A stretch of 64,000 bases of DNA from Robiginitalea sp. SC105 (GCF_014243345.1 NZ_JACLZF010000001.1:1910682-1974681), one strand, 5' to 3'; positions 35,382-45,890 are shown, counted from the stretch's first letter. Notes: a model not told the origin generated them from the letters alone. Translations and numbers: made by a program.

Positions 35382-37820
35382 TCATTCGGTCCGCAGGCTG
35401 TTTACAGGGTTTTGTAAGGCAGCCCGTAAGGCCTTGAAAGCCATGGTGAACAAAGCGATCGCCAGGGCTGCGCCCCCGGTTGCCGCAAATATCCACAGTT
35501 CGATTGGGGCCCGGTAGGCAAAATCCTCCAGCCAGGCGCTCATGGCCCACCAGGCGATGGGGCTGCCGATGACAAATGCCAGCAACACCAGTTTGAGGAA
35601 ATCCCGGGAAAGCAGGCCCAGAATATTCCCCAGGGATGCCCCGAGCACCTTGCGGATCCCGATTTCCTTGGTGCGCTGCTCGGCCACGTAGGTGACCAGC
35701 CCGAATAAGCCCAGGCAGGCGATCAGGATGGCCAGTACGGCAAAACTGAGGGCTACCCGGCCCATGCGCTGTTCCTGCCGGTACATCTGGTCAAAGGATT
35801 CATCCAGGAAGGTATAGCTGAAAGGCATTCCCGGTGCCATTTCATGAAACTGCTGCTCCACCTGTGCGAGGGTTGACTCCAGGTCCCCTGGGGCCATCCG
35901 CAGCGCAGTGGCCCAGTCGTTCCGCCCAAGGCGCATCGCCAGGGGACCGACGTTCTGGCGGAGGGATTCGAAGTTGAAATCCCTCACCATGCCGATGATC
36001 GTGTAGATCTCCGCCTCTTCCTGATCCGGGGCACTCCTGTAGTAAAGCTTGCTGCCGACGGGGTTGGAAACCCCCAGGATTTCCGCTGCCCGCTGGTTGA
36101 TGATCAGGGCCGTGGAGTCCGACCCGAATTCGGTGGAGAAATTCCGCCCTTCCAGGAGCTCCATGCCCATGGTGGGGATATAGTCGTAGTCCGTCCGCCA
36201 GATCTGCATGTTGAACATATTGGTTTCACTCATTACCGGATCCGTTGAAAAGGAGGTATCGCTTCGGGAGGAATTCGCCACCGGCAGGTACCCTGCAAAT
36301 GCTGCTGACCGGACCCCCGCCAGGGCGGCGACTTCCTGCTTGAAGGCCGCGCGGTTGGACCCGGGGATGCCACCGGTATCCACCACGGCCACCTGTTCCT
36401 TGTCAAAACCGATCCGGGCCTTCCGGATAAACTCCAGCTGGTTGTAGATCACCAGGGTGCCTACGATCAGGATGATGGACACCGCAAACTGGAAAACGAC
36501 CAGGGCGTTTCGTAAAACCGGTTCCGCCTTGCTCCCGGAGCCTTTTTTGCCCTTGAGCGCCCGGATGGGGTTGAAGGAAGCCAGGAAAAAAGCAGGGTAG
36601 ACCCCGGCCAGCACCCCCACCAGCAAAGGCAGGGCTCCCAGGAAGAGCAGGTAACCCGGGCGGAGCAGGTCGGCGAGCACCAGTTCCTTCCCCGATATTC
36701 CATTGAACCAGGGCAGGAGCAGGGCACAGATCCCGACCGCCAGGACCAGGGCAATATAGGCCAGCAGGACAGATTCGGTGAGGAACTGCCCGATCAGTGC
36801 AGGTTTCCGGGTACCCATGGTTTTGCGGATGCCCACCTCTCGTGCCCGGCCGGCCGAACGGGCCGTGGACAGGTTGGTGAAATTCACGCAGGCGAGCACC
36901 AGGATAAAGAGGGCTGCAACGGAGAAGATATAGATATTCTGGATGCTGCCGTTGGGTTCGAATTCTGCCGTCCGGTCGGAATGCAGGTGGATGTCGGTAA
37001 GGGGCATGAGGGAATATTCAATCCGGTTACCGCTTTTGCGGAAGGTTTCCAGGTCCGTCTGCATATATTGCTGGAGCAGGGGGGCCAGGTACTTTTGGAT
37101 CACCTGTTCGAACTTTGCCGGAAATTCCGCCGGGTCGGCCCCTTCGCGCAAGAGGATATAGGTGTTAAAATTGTGGCTCGCAAAATTCCCGAAGTCGTAA
37201 TTGACATTGGCCATGGAAAAGAAGAAGTCGATATGGAAATGCGATTGTTCCGGCAGGTCCTGGAAGACGGCGCGGACCTGGTAGGCGGTTCCGCCGGCGT
37301 CGTCGGTTTCCAGGTTCTGGCCAATGGCTGCCGCAGCCCCCCCGAAATAGCGTTCTGCGGCGGATTCGGAGATCACCACGGCGTTGGGTTCGCTCAGGGC
37401 CCCCTTCCCGGTCCCGGCTACCACCGGCAGGGTGAAGACATCAAAGAGCGTGGAATCGGCGTGGGCCACCCGAGGTTCGTTCAGGTATTCGTCCCCGTGT
37501 TTGATGAGTTTGGCCCCCGAGTTGTTGTAAAGGCGTACAAACTCCTCCACCTGGGGGAATTCGTTCTTCAGGGTTTCCCCCATGGGATCTGAGGTTTCGG
37601 ACATATGCAGGTCGGTCTCCCCCATCCGGACATCCGAATGGACGCGGTAGATGCGTTCGGCCTTGGCATGGAAGCGGTCGTAGCTCCATTCATCCGCCAC
37701 ATACAGGGCAATCAGCATGAAACAGGCCAGGCCCAGGGCGAGCCCGAAAATATTGATAAAGGAGAAGACCCTGTTTTTTCTCAGGTTCCTCCAGGCGATT
37801 TTCAGGTAGTTGCGGATCAT
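35382..37820 (-). CDS. MacB/FtsX-type ABC permease 4 (812 residues)
   Basis: The plan is the same as its neighbours: MIRNYLKIAWRNLRKNRVFS at the N terminus, PCD, FtsX helices with RAREVGIRKTMGTRKPALIGQFLTES, second half with TKEIGIRKVLGASLGNILGLLS and the end NPVNSLRTE. It is separated by 37 bases from the preceding permease and by 24 from the next. Divergence between the copies is considerable in the periplasmic parts and low in the coupling helices, which suggests that they bind different substrates or form hetero-oligomers. This is inference. Confidence 0.93.
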   Translation of the reverse strand: MIRNYLKIAWRNLRKNRVFSFINIFGLALGLACFMLIALYVADEWSYDRFHAKAERIYRVHSDVRMGETDLHMSETSDPMGETLKNEFPQVEEFVRLYNNSGAKLIKHGDEYLNEPRVAHADSTLFDVFTLPVVAGTGKGALSEPNAVVISESAAERYFGGAAAAIGQNLETDDAGGTAYQVRAVFQDLPEQSHFHIDFFFSMANVNYDFGNFASHNFNTYILLREGADPAEFPAKFEQVIQKYLAPLLQQYMQTDLETFRKSGNRIEYSLMPLTDIHLHSDRTAEFEPNGSIQNIYIFSVAALFILVLACVNFTNLSTARSAGRAREVGIRKTMGTRKPALIGQFLTESVLLAYIALVLAVGICALLLPWFNGISGKELVLADLLRPGYLLFLGALPLLVGVLAGVYPAFFLASFNPIRALKGKKGSGSKAEPVLRNALVVFQFAVSIILIVGTLVIYNQLEFIRKARIGFDKEQVAVVDTGGIPGSNRAAFKQEVAALAGVRSAAFAGYLPVANSSRSDTSFSTDPVMSETNMFNMQIWRTDYDYIPTMGMELLEGRNFSTEFGSDSTALIINQRAAEILGVSNPVGSKLYYRSAPDQEEAEIYTIIGMVRDFNFESLRQNVGPLAMRLGRNDWATALRMAPGDLESTLAQVEQQFHEMAPGMPFSYTFLDESFDQMYRQEQRMGRVALSFAVLAILIACLGLFGLVTYVAEQRTKEIGIRKVLGASLGNILGLLSRDFLKLVLLAFVIGSPIAWWAMSAWLEDFAYRAPIELWIFAATGGAALAIALFTMAFKALRAALQNPVNSLRTE

Positions 37821-37875
37821 GGCGTTTGTTTTTTTGATTGAGTTGTTTGATGCTTTTCTATTCGGTCCTCAGGCT
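37781..37875. repeat. permease-junction repeat, copy 1
   Basis: About 95 bases across the junction of permease 3 and permease 4 (stop codon side, intergenic spacer and first codons) match copy 2 at 40233-40327 with only about three mismatches, including the non-coding spacer. Confidence 0.85.
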
Positions 37876-40272
37876 GTTCACTGGGTTGGACAGGGCCGTG
37901 CGCGCCGACTGGACCCCGATGGTCAGCAGGGCAATGGCAAGGGCCCCCAGGGCCCCGAGCAGGAATACCCACCAGTGCAGTTCGATGGTATAGGCAAAAT
38001 CCCGCAGCCAGCTGCGCATAAACCACCAGGCCAGGGGGATGGCAATCAGGGATGCCAGTCCGATCAGCCTGGCGTAGTCCATCGAGATCAGGCGGACAAT
38101 GCTGCTTGCAGGAGCCCCGAGTACGCGTCGGATTCCAATTTCCTTCCGCCTTCTTGCAAGGGTCAGGGTGACCAGGGCAAAGAGGCCGAGTACTGCGATA
38201 AAGACAGCCAGGGCCGAGGCCACTTTTACGATGGTCCCGGTGCGGCGTTCTGCCTGATAGCGGGCGGCCAGGGACTCATCCAGGAAGGTGTGCTCGAAAT
38301 CCTGGTCGGGCGCTACCGAAGCCCAGGCTGTCTTGAGCAGGTCTACCTGCCCTACAAGGCTCCCTCCTTTCAGTCGTACCGTGACCCTGGGCTGGGGGGA
38401 AAAGGCCATGCCCACATTTTCCGTGTAGCGCATCATGGAATCCGGCTGTAGCGTCAACACGAGGGGGGTTACCGGACTGTGGAGGGATTCGTAGTTGAAG
38501 TCCTCGAGCACCCCGATGATGCGCGGGGGGAAGCGGCCCGGAAGTTTCTGGCCGATGGGTTCCTGAAGGCCAAACTGCCTGACAAAGGCTTCATTGACCA
38601 CGGCAGCCCCGGCCCGGTCGGAAGTGACCTGGGGATCGAACGACCGCCCCTCCTTGATGCGGAGCTTCATCGTTTCCACGAAATACGGATCCACCAGGTT
38701 GTATTGAAAGCTTTGGTAGGCGTTCTGTTCATCGGTAAACCCCATGGTGATCCAGGGTGTCTCGGCAAAACTGTACAGGTCTACAGACACATTGGCCACT
38801 TCCGGATGGGACAGCAAGGCAGTCCGGTAGCGTTCCGCCAGGGGGATGCCTTCCTGCCGGCCCATATTGGTGGGTACCACGATGAGGTGCTCACGTTCAT
38901 ACCCCAGGTCTTTTTCCTGAAAATACCGGATTTGTTGCCCGATAAAGACCGAACAGATAATCAGGGCAATGGAAGCAGCAAACTGGGCAACCACGAGGCC
39001 CTTCCTGAGCAGCGCAGACCCCCCTGCGGCGGCCATCAGGCCCTTGAGTACCCTGGCCGGGTTGAACCGGGAGAGTACCAGGGCCGGGTAAAACCCCGAA
39101 AGGAGTGTCACGGCCAGGGTAAGCACCAGGCAGAAGCCTGCAAATCCCCAGTCGGCCGGGAAGTCAAGGTCGCGGACAATCAGGTTGTTGAAGGGGCGGA
39201 GCAGGAGCAGCGCCAGCCCGAGGCCCAGCAACACGGCCATACAGGTCACCAGGAAGGCTTCCCCCAGGAATTGCCGGATGAGTTCCCGCCTGCGGGCCCC
39301 CAGCACCTTGCGCACCCCCACCTCCCGGGCCCGGTTGCCGGAGTGCCCCACGGACAGCAGCACAAAATTGGCGCAGGCCACCAACAGGATGATGAGTCCC
39401 ACCGAGGCCAGGATATAGCTGTATTTCGGGTCGCTCACAGGCTGGTTGCCGGCGGGAAGGCTGTTGTTCAGGTGGATGTCCGTTATGGGCTGCAGGTAGA
39501 TATCAAAACCACCCTCGGGATAGTCTTCCCCCAGGGCCTTGCGCATCATCGCCGGAAACTTGGCCGAAGCGGCTTCGGCTGTGGCATCCTCCCGGAGCAG
39601 GACATAGGTTTCCGTATTGACATTGAACCAATTGTCCCGGGCCTGTTGCGGCATGAGCGTACCGGCATTGGCATAGGAAATGAGCATCTCGTACTGAATG
39701 CTGGAAGCCTGGGGTGCGTCGGCAACCACAGCCGAAACGGTGAAGCGGCGCTGTTCATCCCCCAGATCCATTTCCAGGTCCTGCCCCACGGCCCCTGCAT
39801 CGCCGAAATACTTCCGGGCCGCAGATTCCGAGAGGACCAGGCTTCCGGGCCCCGCTAGGGGCGCCGCGGTATTGCCGCGCAGGACGGGGAAGTCGAACAG
39901 GTCAAAGAAGGAAGGGTCTACCATGAGAACCGCTTCGGTAAAACGGTTGGCCCCCAGGGTAACGATGGGCCGGAGGCTCATCACCCGGCAGGTTTGCTCC
40001 ACTTCCGGTATATCGGCTTCCAGGGTGGGGCCCAGGATCAGGGGGGTAATGACATTTATGAACCGCTGGTCCTGGAAGGCTTCGTCCTGCCAGGCCCGGT
40101 ACAGGCGGTCCGATTGGGTGTGGAAGGCATCATAGCTCCATTCGCTGCGCACAAATAACAGGATCAGCAGACAACAGGACACGCCTACCGCCAGGCCGCT
40201 GACCTTCACGAAAGTATACCCCTTGTAGCGCATCAGGCTTCTCCAGGCGATTTTCAGGTAGTTGCGGATCAT
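37858..40272 (-). CDS. MacB/FtsX-type ABC permease 3 (804 residues)
   Basis: MIRNYLKIAWRSLMRYKGYTF opens the protein, followed by one helix, a PCD, three helices with RAREVGVRKVLGARRRELIRQFLGEAF, the second PCD and closing helices with RRRKEIGIRRVLGAPAS. It ends NPVNSLRTE. The stretch at its start codon and the one at its stop codon are almost identical at the DNA level to those of the adjacent permease genes (see the repeats), which points to recent tandem duplication or gene conversion. The product is a full-length, intact permease. Confidence 0.93.
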   Translation of the reverse strand: MIRNYLKIAWRSLMRYKGYTFVKVSGLAVGVSCCLLILLFVRSEWSYDAFHTQSDRLYRAWQDEAFQDQRFINVITPLILGPTLEADIPEVEQTCRVMSLRPIVTLGANRFTEAVLMVDPSFFDLFDFPVLRGNTAAPLAGPGSLVLSESAARKYFGDAGAVGQDLEMDLGDEQRRFTVSAVVADAPQASSIQYEMLISYANAGTLMPQQARDNWFNVNTETYVLLREDATAEAASAKFPAMMRKALGEDYPEGGFDIYLQPITDIHLNNSLPAGNQPVSDPKYSYILASVGLIILLVACANFVLLSVGHSGNRAREVGVRKVLGARRRELIRQFLGEAFLVTCMAVLLGLGLALLLLRPFNNLIVRDLDFPADWGFAGFCLVLTLAVTLLSGFYPALVLSRFNPARVLKGLMAAAGGSALLRKGLVVAQFAASIALIICSVFIGQQIRYFQEKDLGYEREHLIVVPTNMGRQEGIPLAERYRTALLSHPEVANVSVDLYSFAETPWITMGFTDEQNAYQSFQYNLVDPYFVETMKLRIKEGRSFDPQVTSDRAGAAVVNEAFVRQFGLQEPIGQKLPGRFPPRIIGVLEDFNYESLHSPVTPLVLTLQPDSMMRYTENVGMAFSPQPRVTVRLKGGSLVGQVDLLKTAWASVAPDQDFEHTFLDESLAARYQAERRTGTIVKVASALAVFIAVLGLFALVTLTLARRRKEIGIRRVLGAPASSIVRLISMDYARLIGLASLIAIPLAWWFMRSWLRDFAYTIELHWWVFLLGALGALAIALLTIGVQSARTALSNPVNSLRTE

Positions 40273-40327
40273 GGCGTTTGTTTTTTTGATTGAGTTGCTT
40301 GATGCTTTTCTATTCGGTCCTCAGGCT
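40233..40327. repeat. permease-junction repeat, copy 2
   Basis: This is the equivalent segment between permease 2 and permease 3. The spacer with its run of seven T residues is the same as in copy 1, which would not be expected for old paralogues. Confidence 0.85.
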
Positions 40328-42694
40328 TTTTACGGGGTTCGACCAGGCGGCCTTGCTGCCCTTGAGCACGATTATGGCCAGGGTGATCAAGAGTACGGCT
40401 GCCGTAGCCAATGCGAATACCCACCATTCCAGGGGTGTACGGTACTGGTAATTCTGCAGCCAGCTCTCCATCAGGAATGCCGTGAGCGGGATGGCGATTG
40501 CCCCGGCCACGACCACCAGGCCGATAAATTCCCGGGTAAAGAGTGCAAGGATATCTGTCACAGACCCGCCCAGGACCTTCCGGATGCCGATCTCCTTGGT
40601 TTTCTGCGCGACGAAAAAGGACACAAGCCCATAGATACCCAGGCAGCCGATCCCAATGGCCAGCAGGCTGAATAGTTTGCCCAGGGTCAGGAACTGGGTT
40701 TCCGTGGCGTACTGCTGGGCCACCCGCTCATCGACAAATTCGTATTCGAAAAGCAAATCGGGGAAAGCCCCGGTCCAGGTCTTTTCAAGGTGGGCGATCC
40801 CCTCCCGCAGCCGGCCGGCTTGCAGTTTTACGGCAAATTCCCCGTAGTTGCCCGGTTCAGGGGCAATAAAAACAGGGTTGATACGCGAGGTGAAATCGGA
40901 ATCATGGAAGTCTTCCACCACCCCTACGATCCGGCCACGGACATACTTCCCGCCCACGGCGATCTCCTTCCCCAAAACGGCCTCCGGGGATTCCGCGCCC
41001 ACCATCCGGGCAAAGGTCCGGTTTACGAGAACTTCATCCACGGTATCCCGTTTTTCAAAAAAGTTGCGACCGGCCACCAGGTCCAGCCCAAAGGTGCCCA
41101 GGTAGTCCCTGTCGGCCACCTTCACATCGATGGCAAATTCTTCAACTTCCGGCCTGCTGTTGTATCGCACACTGGTTCCCCAGATGTTGTTCGGGGCGCC
41201 CGGGCTGGCAAAGCAGGAGGAAACCTGGCTGATGGCCGAATGGTTGGACAGGCGCGCTTTCAGGCTTTCGAGCTGCCGGGGCTCCAGGTCAGAAGGAATG
41301 GGCAGCATGAGGACGGACGTGTCATAGCCCAGGTCGGACTCCACGGCATACCGGAGCTGCCTGCCAACCACCAGGGTAGCGATGATCAGGCCGATGGAGA
41401 TGGTAAATTGAAGCGTGACCAGTACCTGGCGCGTGCGCAGGCCGCCTGAATCGCGCTGGGTCAGCTTTCGCTTGAGGGCGAGTACCGGCGGGATCCGGCC
41501 CAGGACCACCCCGGGGTAAAAACCCGCCAAAAGGGTTACCAATACGAGGATTCCCAGCATAAAAAGTATCGAGCCGGGGTTGACCAGGGACTCAAAACCC
41601 AGGGAAAGGCCCGTAATGTCATTAAAATAAGGCAGGGCCAGCCAGGCCGTGAGCAGGCCGGCCACAAGCGCGAACAAGCTTAGCAGAAAGACCTCCGAAA
41701 GGAATTGCCGGAGCAACTGGTGCCTGCCGCATCCCAGGACCTTGCGTACCCCTACTTCGCGGGAACGGTTCAGGGACTGGGCGGTGGTGATGTTGATGAA
41801 ATTGATACAGGCCAGCAGGAGTACCAGGAACCCGATCAGGGAAACGATCCAGAGGATGCGTTCCTGTATGCCCCCGGGGTACAACCCGCCCAGATGGATG
41901 TCCAGAAGCGGCTGGAGCCGGTAATGGTGGATATTTTTGGAATCCGGCCGGTACTTGCCGGGCAGGGCGGCCAGCTGGGCTTCAACCGCTGCGGGATCCG
42001 TCCCCGGGCGCACACGCACAAAGGTCTGCAGCATGCTGGTGATGCCGCGGAAACTATCGCTGGTCACCCATTCCGAATAGACTTTAAGGGTCGGGAAGGA
42101 AACCAGGATTTCCCGGTCGAACAGGGACTTTTCGGGGAGCGGGTCCAGGATGCCGGCTACCCGGATCGTTTCGGTATTGCCAAGGACAAAGGTTTCGCCA
42201 ATGGCATCCCGGCGGCCGAAGAGCCTCATGGCCACTTCTTCGGTGATAAATGCCAAATTGGGTGCCTCCAAGGCATCTGGAGTGCCCCCGCGAACCGGGA
42301 AGTTGAAGATTTCTAAGAATTCCGGCTCCACGAATGCCAGGGTTTCCCGGTACTTCTGCGTGGCCCCGTCCCGTTCCACGGCCAGCACGTCCTCCTGCCA
42401 GTCCGCATAGCGTGCCACTGCTTCCGAAAAGGTGAATTCGTTTCGGATCTCATTGGCCATCCCCGGGGGGACGCTGCCTTCATACTCGATATAATCGGTT
42501 TCCTCGTCCGTATTCAACCGGTAGATCCGGTCCGCGTCGGTATGGAAATCGTCGAAGCCCAGGTGGTGGGAAACAAAGAGGTAGATCAGAACGGCGCAGG
42601 CAAAGCCTATGGTCAGTCCCAGCAGGTTGATCAGGCTGGTGGTCCGTCGCTTTCTCAGGCTCCTCCAGGCAGTAATGAAATAGTTGCGGATCAT
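40310..42694 (-). CDS. MacB/FtsX-type ABC permease 2 (794 residues)
   Basis: The protein starts MIRNYFITAWRSLRKRRTTS and keeps the duplicated FtsX layout. RSREVGVRKVLGCGRHQLLRQFLSEVF and TKEIGIRKVLGGSVTDILALFT are the coupling helices; it ends NPVKSLRTE. Its N-terminal periplasmic region differs most from the other copies in this operon (VSHHLGFDDFHTDADRIYRLNTDEETDYIEYEG). No frameshift is visible. Confidence 0.93.
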   Translation of the reverse strand: MIRNYFITAWRSLRKRRTTSLINLLGLTIGFACAVLIYLFVSHHLGFDDFHTDADRIYRLNTDEETDYIEYEGSVPPGMANEIRNEFTFSEAVARYADWQEDVLAVERDGATQKYRETLAFVEPEFLEIFNFPVRGGTPDALEAPNLAFITEEVAMRLFGRRDAIGETFVLGNTETIRVAGILDPLPEKSLFDREILVSFPTLKVYSEWVTSDSFRGITSMLQTFVRVRPGTDPAAVEAQLAALPGKYRPDSKNIHHYRLQPLLDIHLGGLYPGGIQERILWIVSLIGFLVLLLACINFINITTAQSLNRSREVGVRKVLGCGRHQLLRQFLSEVFLLSLFALVAGLLTAWLALPYFNDITGLSLGFESLVNPGSILFMLGILVLVTLLAGFYPGVVLGRIPPVLALKRKLTQRDSGGLRTRQVLVTLQFTISIGLIIATLVVGRQLRYAVESDLGYDTSVLMLPIPSDLEPRQLESLKARLSNHSAISQVSSCFASPGAPNNIWGTSVRYNSRPEVEEFAIDVKVADRDYLGTFGLDLVAGRNFFEKRDTVDEVLVNRTFARMVGAESPEAVLGKEIAVGGKYVRGRIVGVVEDFHDSDFTSRINPVFIAPEPGNYGEFAVKLQAGRLREGIAHLEKTWTGAFPDLLFEYEFVDERVAQQYATETQFLTLGKLFSLLAIGIGCLGIYGLVSFFVAQKTKEIGIRKVLGGSVTDILALFTREFIGLVVVAGAIAIPLTAFLMESWLQNYQYRTPLEWWVFALATAAVLLITLAIIVLKGSKAAWSNPVKSLRTE

Positions 42695-42731
42695 GACGGT
42701 TTATTTGCGATTGATGGGTTGGATGCGTTGC

Positions 42732-45134
42732 TTATTCTGTCCGGAGGCTCTTTACGGGGTTTTGTGTGGCCGCCTTGATGGCCTGGAAGCTGACGGTAAG
42801 CACCGTGATGGTCAGTGCACCGAGGCCGGCAGCCACGAAAATGATCCAGGTAATGCTGGTGCGGTAGGTGAATTTCTGGATCCACCCGTCCATCAGCCAC
42901 CAGGCGATGGGGAAGGCCACCAGGCAGGAGATCAGCACGAGCTGCAGGAAATCCCTGGACAGGAGCATCCAGATATTGGAGACCTTTGCCCCGAGCACTT
43001 TGCGGACGCCAATTTCCTTGGTGCGCCGCTCGGCGACAAAAGCCGTCAGGCCGAACAAGCCCAGGCAGCTGATCAGGATTGCCAGGATGGTAAAGACCAT
43101 CGCCAGGTCGGCCACGCGCTCCTCGGCCGCAAATTTCCGGCCGTATTCCTCATCCACGAAGTCATACTGGAAGGGGAGGTTTGGGAACTGGCGCTTGAAG
43201 ACGGCTTCCACGGTCGCCAGGTTTTCCAACACGCTGCGTTCCGGGTTCAGCTTGAGGTTGTAATAGCTGATTTCATCGTAGCGGTCAAAAACGAAAAACG
43301 TCTGCTTGACCGGTTCGTAAGGGGATTGCATGATCATGTCCTCGACCACCCCGATCACTGTGAGGGGCGGGTCGGGGTCTTCCTCGTCGTCGTCCCGTAT
43401 GATCATCCCAACCGGATCCTGGACGCCCATATAGGCCACGGCGGTCTCATTCAGCAGGATTCCGAGGGAATCCGTGGCGAAGTCCCGGGAGAGATCCCGT
43501 CCCCGGGTAACCTTCAGTCCCATGCTTTCGACGTATTCGGGCGTGATCGCCACCCAGGCGAAATCTTCCTGGAACCCCGGGTCCTTGCCTTCCCAGGTGA
43601 AACCGGAGCGGTTCGACCACACCGAGGTCGTCGGGCTGCTGGAAGCCGACATTTCCAGCACCGCACCGGAATTCTTGAATTCGTTGCGCATCAAGTCGTA
43701 TTTTCCTGAAAAATCCTGGCTCATGACCGGGATCTGGATGAGCCCGCTGGTATTGTAGCCCATCGGACGGTTTTTGGCATGGTGGATTTGCTTCATGATC
43801 ACCAGGGTACCGATGATCAGTGCCACGGATATCGTGAATTGGGTCACCACCAGCACCTTGCGCGGCAGGGCTGAAAACCGCCCGGCCCGGAAGGTCCCTT
43901 TCAGCACCTTCACAGGCTGGAAAGAGGAGAGGTACAGGGCAGGATAGCTGCCTGCCAAAAGGGCCGTCAGCAGGATAAAGGCAAGGGTTGCGGCCCAGAA
44001 GGTTCCATTGGCCCAAGGGAAGCTGATCTCCTTGGCCGTGATTTGGTTGAACCCTCCCAGGGAAATCAATACGATGCCGACAGCCAGGACAAAAGCCAGG
44101 GCTGCCGTCAGCAGGGATTCCCCGAGGAATTGCCGGATGATCTGCCCGCGGGATGAGCCGATGGACTTGCGGATGCCCACCTCACGGGCGCGTTTTTCGG
44201 AACGCGCAGTGCTGAGGTTCATAAAGTTGATACAGGCCAGTATCAGCACAAAAAGCCCGATCCAGCCAAAGAGCCAAACATACTCGATACGGCCTCCGCT
44301 CTGTACGCCATTTTCGAACCGGCCGCGCAGGTACCAATCCGTCATGGGCAATAGGGTGAGCTGTGGGTTAAAAGTCCGGCCTTCATCCGTCACCCGGTCA
44401 TATTTCACGTTCCGTATGGCCTCGGATGCCTGCTTCATATCGATCCCTTCCCGCAACTGCACAAAAAGCTGGAAGGAGTTGTTGCCCCACGTATCCATGG
44501 CATTCCGGATCCATTCCTGGCTATCTGCATAAAATTTCCAGGGGATCAGGTAGTCCATTTCCCCGAAGTTCGTATTGGTGGGGATGTCCCGGTAAATTGC
44601 CGTCACCTTCATATCATATTGGCTGTTAAGCCGTAAGATCTGACCCACCGGTTCATCTGTACCGAACAATGCCGCGGCGGCTGATTGGGAAAGCATGATG
44701 GAATTGGGCTCTTTCAGCCCGTCGGCGGCCCCTTCCAGGATTTCCAGGGAGAGCATGTCCACAGCGCCCTCCTGCATGGCATTCCCCTGCCGGCTGATTT
44801 TTTTATCCCCTATTTCCAAATAGTTAGGGAATTGCCAGGAGGACATGACGACATGCTCAAAGTACTGGTCGTAACTCTCCCGGATGGCAAACTCCAGCGG
44901 CCTGGGGATGGCAGAGCCGGTCCCCTGCTTCCCGTTGAAGGTCTGGGTCTGGTAGAACTGGGCAATCCGGTCCCTGTTCGGGAAATGCGAATTGTAATTC
45001 AGCTCGTCCCAGATCCATAGCCCGATCAGCAGGGTGACGGCCATGCCGGCAGCTAACCCAATGATGTTGATCCCCGAATAGATTTTGTTCTTCCAGAGAT
45101 TCCGCCAGGCGATCTTAAAATAATTGCGCAACAT
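42732..45134 (-). CDS. MacB/FtsX-type ABC permease 1 (800 residues)
   Basis: This is the first permease after the adaptor and NBD A. MLRNYFKIAWRNLWKNKIYSGINIIGLAAG opens it; coupling motifs are RAREVGIRKSIGSSRGQIIRQFLGES and TKEIGVRKVLGAKVSNIWMLLS; it ends NPVKSLRTE. It lies 72 bases downstream of NBD A. It may be the permease that pairs with the canonical ATPase, by position only. Confidence 0.93.
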   Translation of the reverse strand: MLRNYFKIAWRNLWKNKIYSGINIIGLAAGMAVTLLIGLWIWDELNYNSHFPNRDRIAQFYQTQTFNGKQGTGSAIPRPLEFAIRESYDQYFEHVVMSSWQFPNYLEIGDKKISRQGNAMQEGAVDMLSLEILEGAADGLKEPNSIMLSQSAAAALFGTDEPVGQILRLNSQYDMKVTAIYRDIPTNTNFGEMDYLIPWKFYADSQEWIRNAMDTWGNNSFQLFVQLREGIDMKQASEAIRNVKYDRVTDEGRTFNPQLTLLPMTDWYLRGRFENGVQSGGRIEYVWLFGWIGLFVLILACINFMNLSTARSEKRAREVGIRKSIGSSRGQIIRQFLGESLLTAALAFVLAVGIVLISLGGFNQITAKEISFPWANGTFWAATLAFILLTALLAGSYPALYLSSFQPVKVLKGTFRAGRFSALPRKVLVVTQFTISVALIIGTLVIMKQIHHAKNRPMGYNTSGLIQIPVMSQDFSGKYDLMRNEFKNSGAVLEMSASSSPTTSVWSNRSGFTWEGKDPGFQEDFAWVAITPEYVESMGLKVTRGRDLSRDFATDSLGILLNETAVAYMGVQDPVGMIIRDDDEEDPDPPLTVIGVVEDMIMQSPYEPVKQTFFVFDRYDEISYYNLKLNPERSVLENLATVEAVFKRQFPNLPFQYDFVDEEYGRKFAAEERVADLAMVFTILAILISCLGLFGLTAFVAERRTKEIGVRKVLGAKVSNIWMLLSRDFLQLVLISCLVAFPIAWWLMDGWIQKFTYRTSITWIIFVAAGLGALTITVLTVSFQAIKAATQNPVKSLRTE

Positions 45135-45206
45135 AAATTCGTTTTTTGATTGGACCTTCCCGAAGGAAGGTTTTGATGAATAAACCCCGTTTATGACCGG
45201 GGATGG

Positions 45207-45890
45207 TCAATAGGTTGCCAGCACATTTTCCGTTACTTTCTGCCCGTCGAGCATCCGGATGATCCGGTGGCTGTACTTGGCGTCGTGCTCGCTGTGGGTA
45301 ACCATGATGATGGTGGTGCCATTTTCATTGAGCTCTGTAAGCAGGTCCATCACCTCGTTCCCGTTGGTGCTGTCCAGGTTCCCGGTGGGCTCATCCGCCA
45401 GGATGAGCTTCGGGTTGTTTACCACGGCCCGCGCCACGGCCACCCGTTGCTGCTGCCCCCCGGAGAGCTGCTGGGGGAAATGGCTCCTGCGGTGCATGAT
45501 CTGCATTTTCTCGAGCACTTCCTCCACCCGGGCCTTGCGGTCCGCAGCCTTTACCCCGGTGTAAATCAGCGGGAGTTCCACGTTTTCAAAAACGGTCAGC
45601 TCGTCGATCAGGTTGAAACTCTGGAAGACAAAACCGATATTGTGCTTGCGGAGATTGGCGCGTTTGCGCTCGTTGAACCCAGACACCTCGATACCGTTAA
45701 ATTCAAAGCTGCCGCCGTCGGCATCGTCCAGGAGCCCCAGGATATTCAGCAGGGTGGACTTGCCGCATCCCGAGGGCCCCATGATGGCCACGAATTCCCC
45801 TTCCTTCACCTCAAACGAAAGCTTGTTCAGGGCAATGGTTCGTACCTCCTCGGTACTGTAAAACTTCTCTAATTCTGTTACTTTGATCAT
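45207..45890 (-). CDS. MacB/LolD-type ABC ATPase, canonical copy (NBD A)
   Basis: The 227-residue ATPase shows all motifs in standard form: Walker A GPSGCGKST, Q-loop VFQSFNLIDE, signature LSGGQQQRVAVARA, Walker B LILADEPTG, D-loop NLDS and H-loop MVTHSEHDA. It is the type that drives MacB, LolCDE or FtsX-like mechanotransmission permeases. It is placed between the adaptor (51-base gap) and permease 1. Hydrolysis-competent by sequence. Confidence 0.95.
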   Translation of the reverse strand: MIKVTELEKFYSTEEVRTIALNKLSFEVKEGEFVAIMGPSGCGKSTLLNILGLLDDADGGSFEFNGIEVSGFNERKRANLRKHNIGFVFQSFNLIDELTVFENVELPLIYTGVKAADRKARVEEVLEKMQIMHRRSHFPQQLSGGQQQRVAVARAVVNNPKLILADEPTGNLDSTNGNEVMDLLTELNENGTTIIMVTHSEHDAKYSHRIIRMLDGQKVTENVLATY

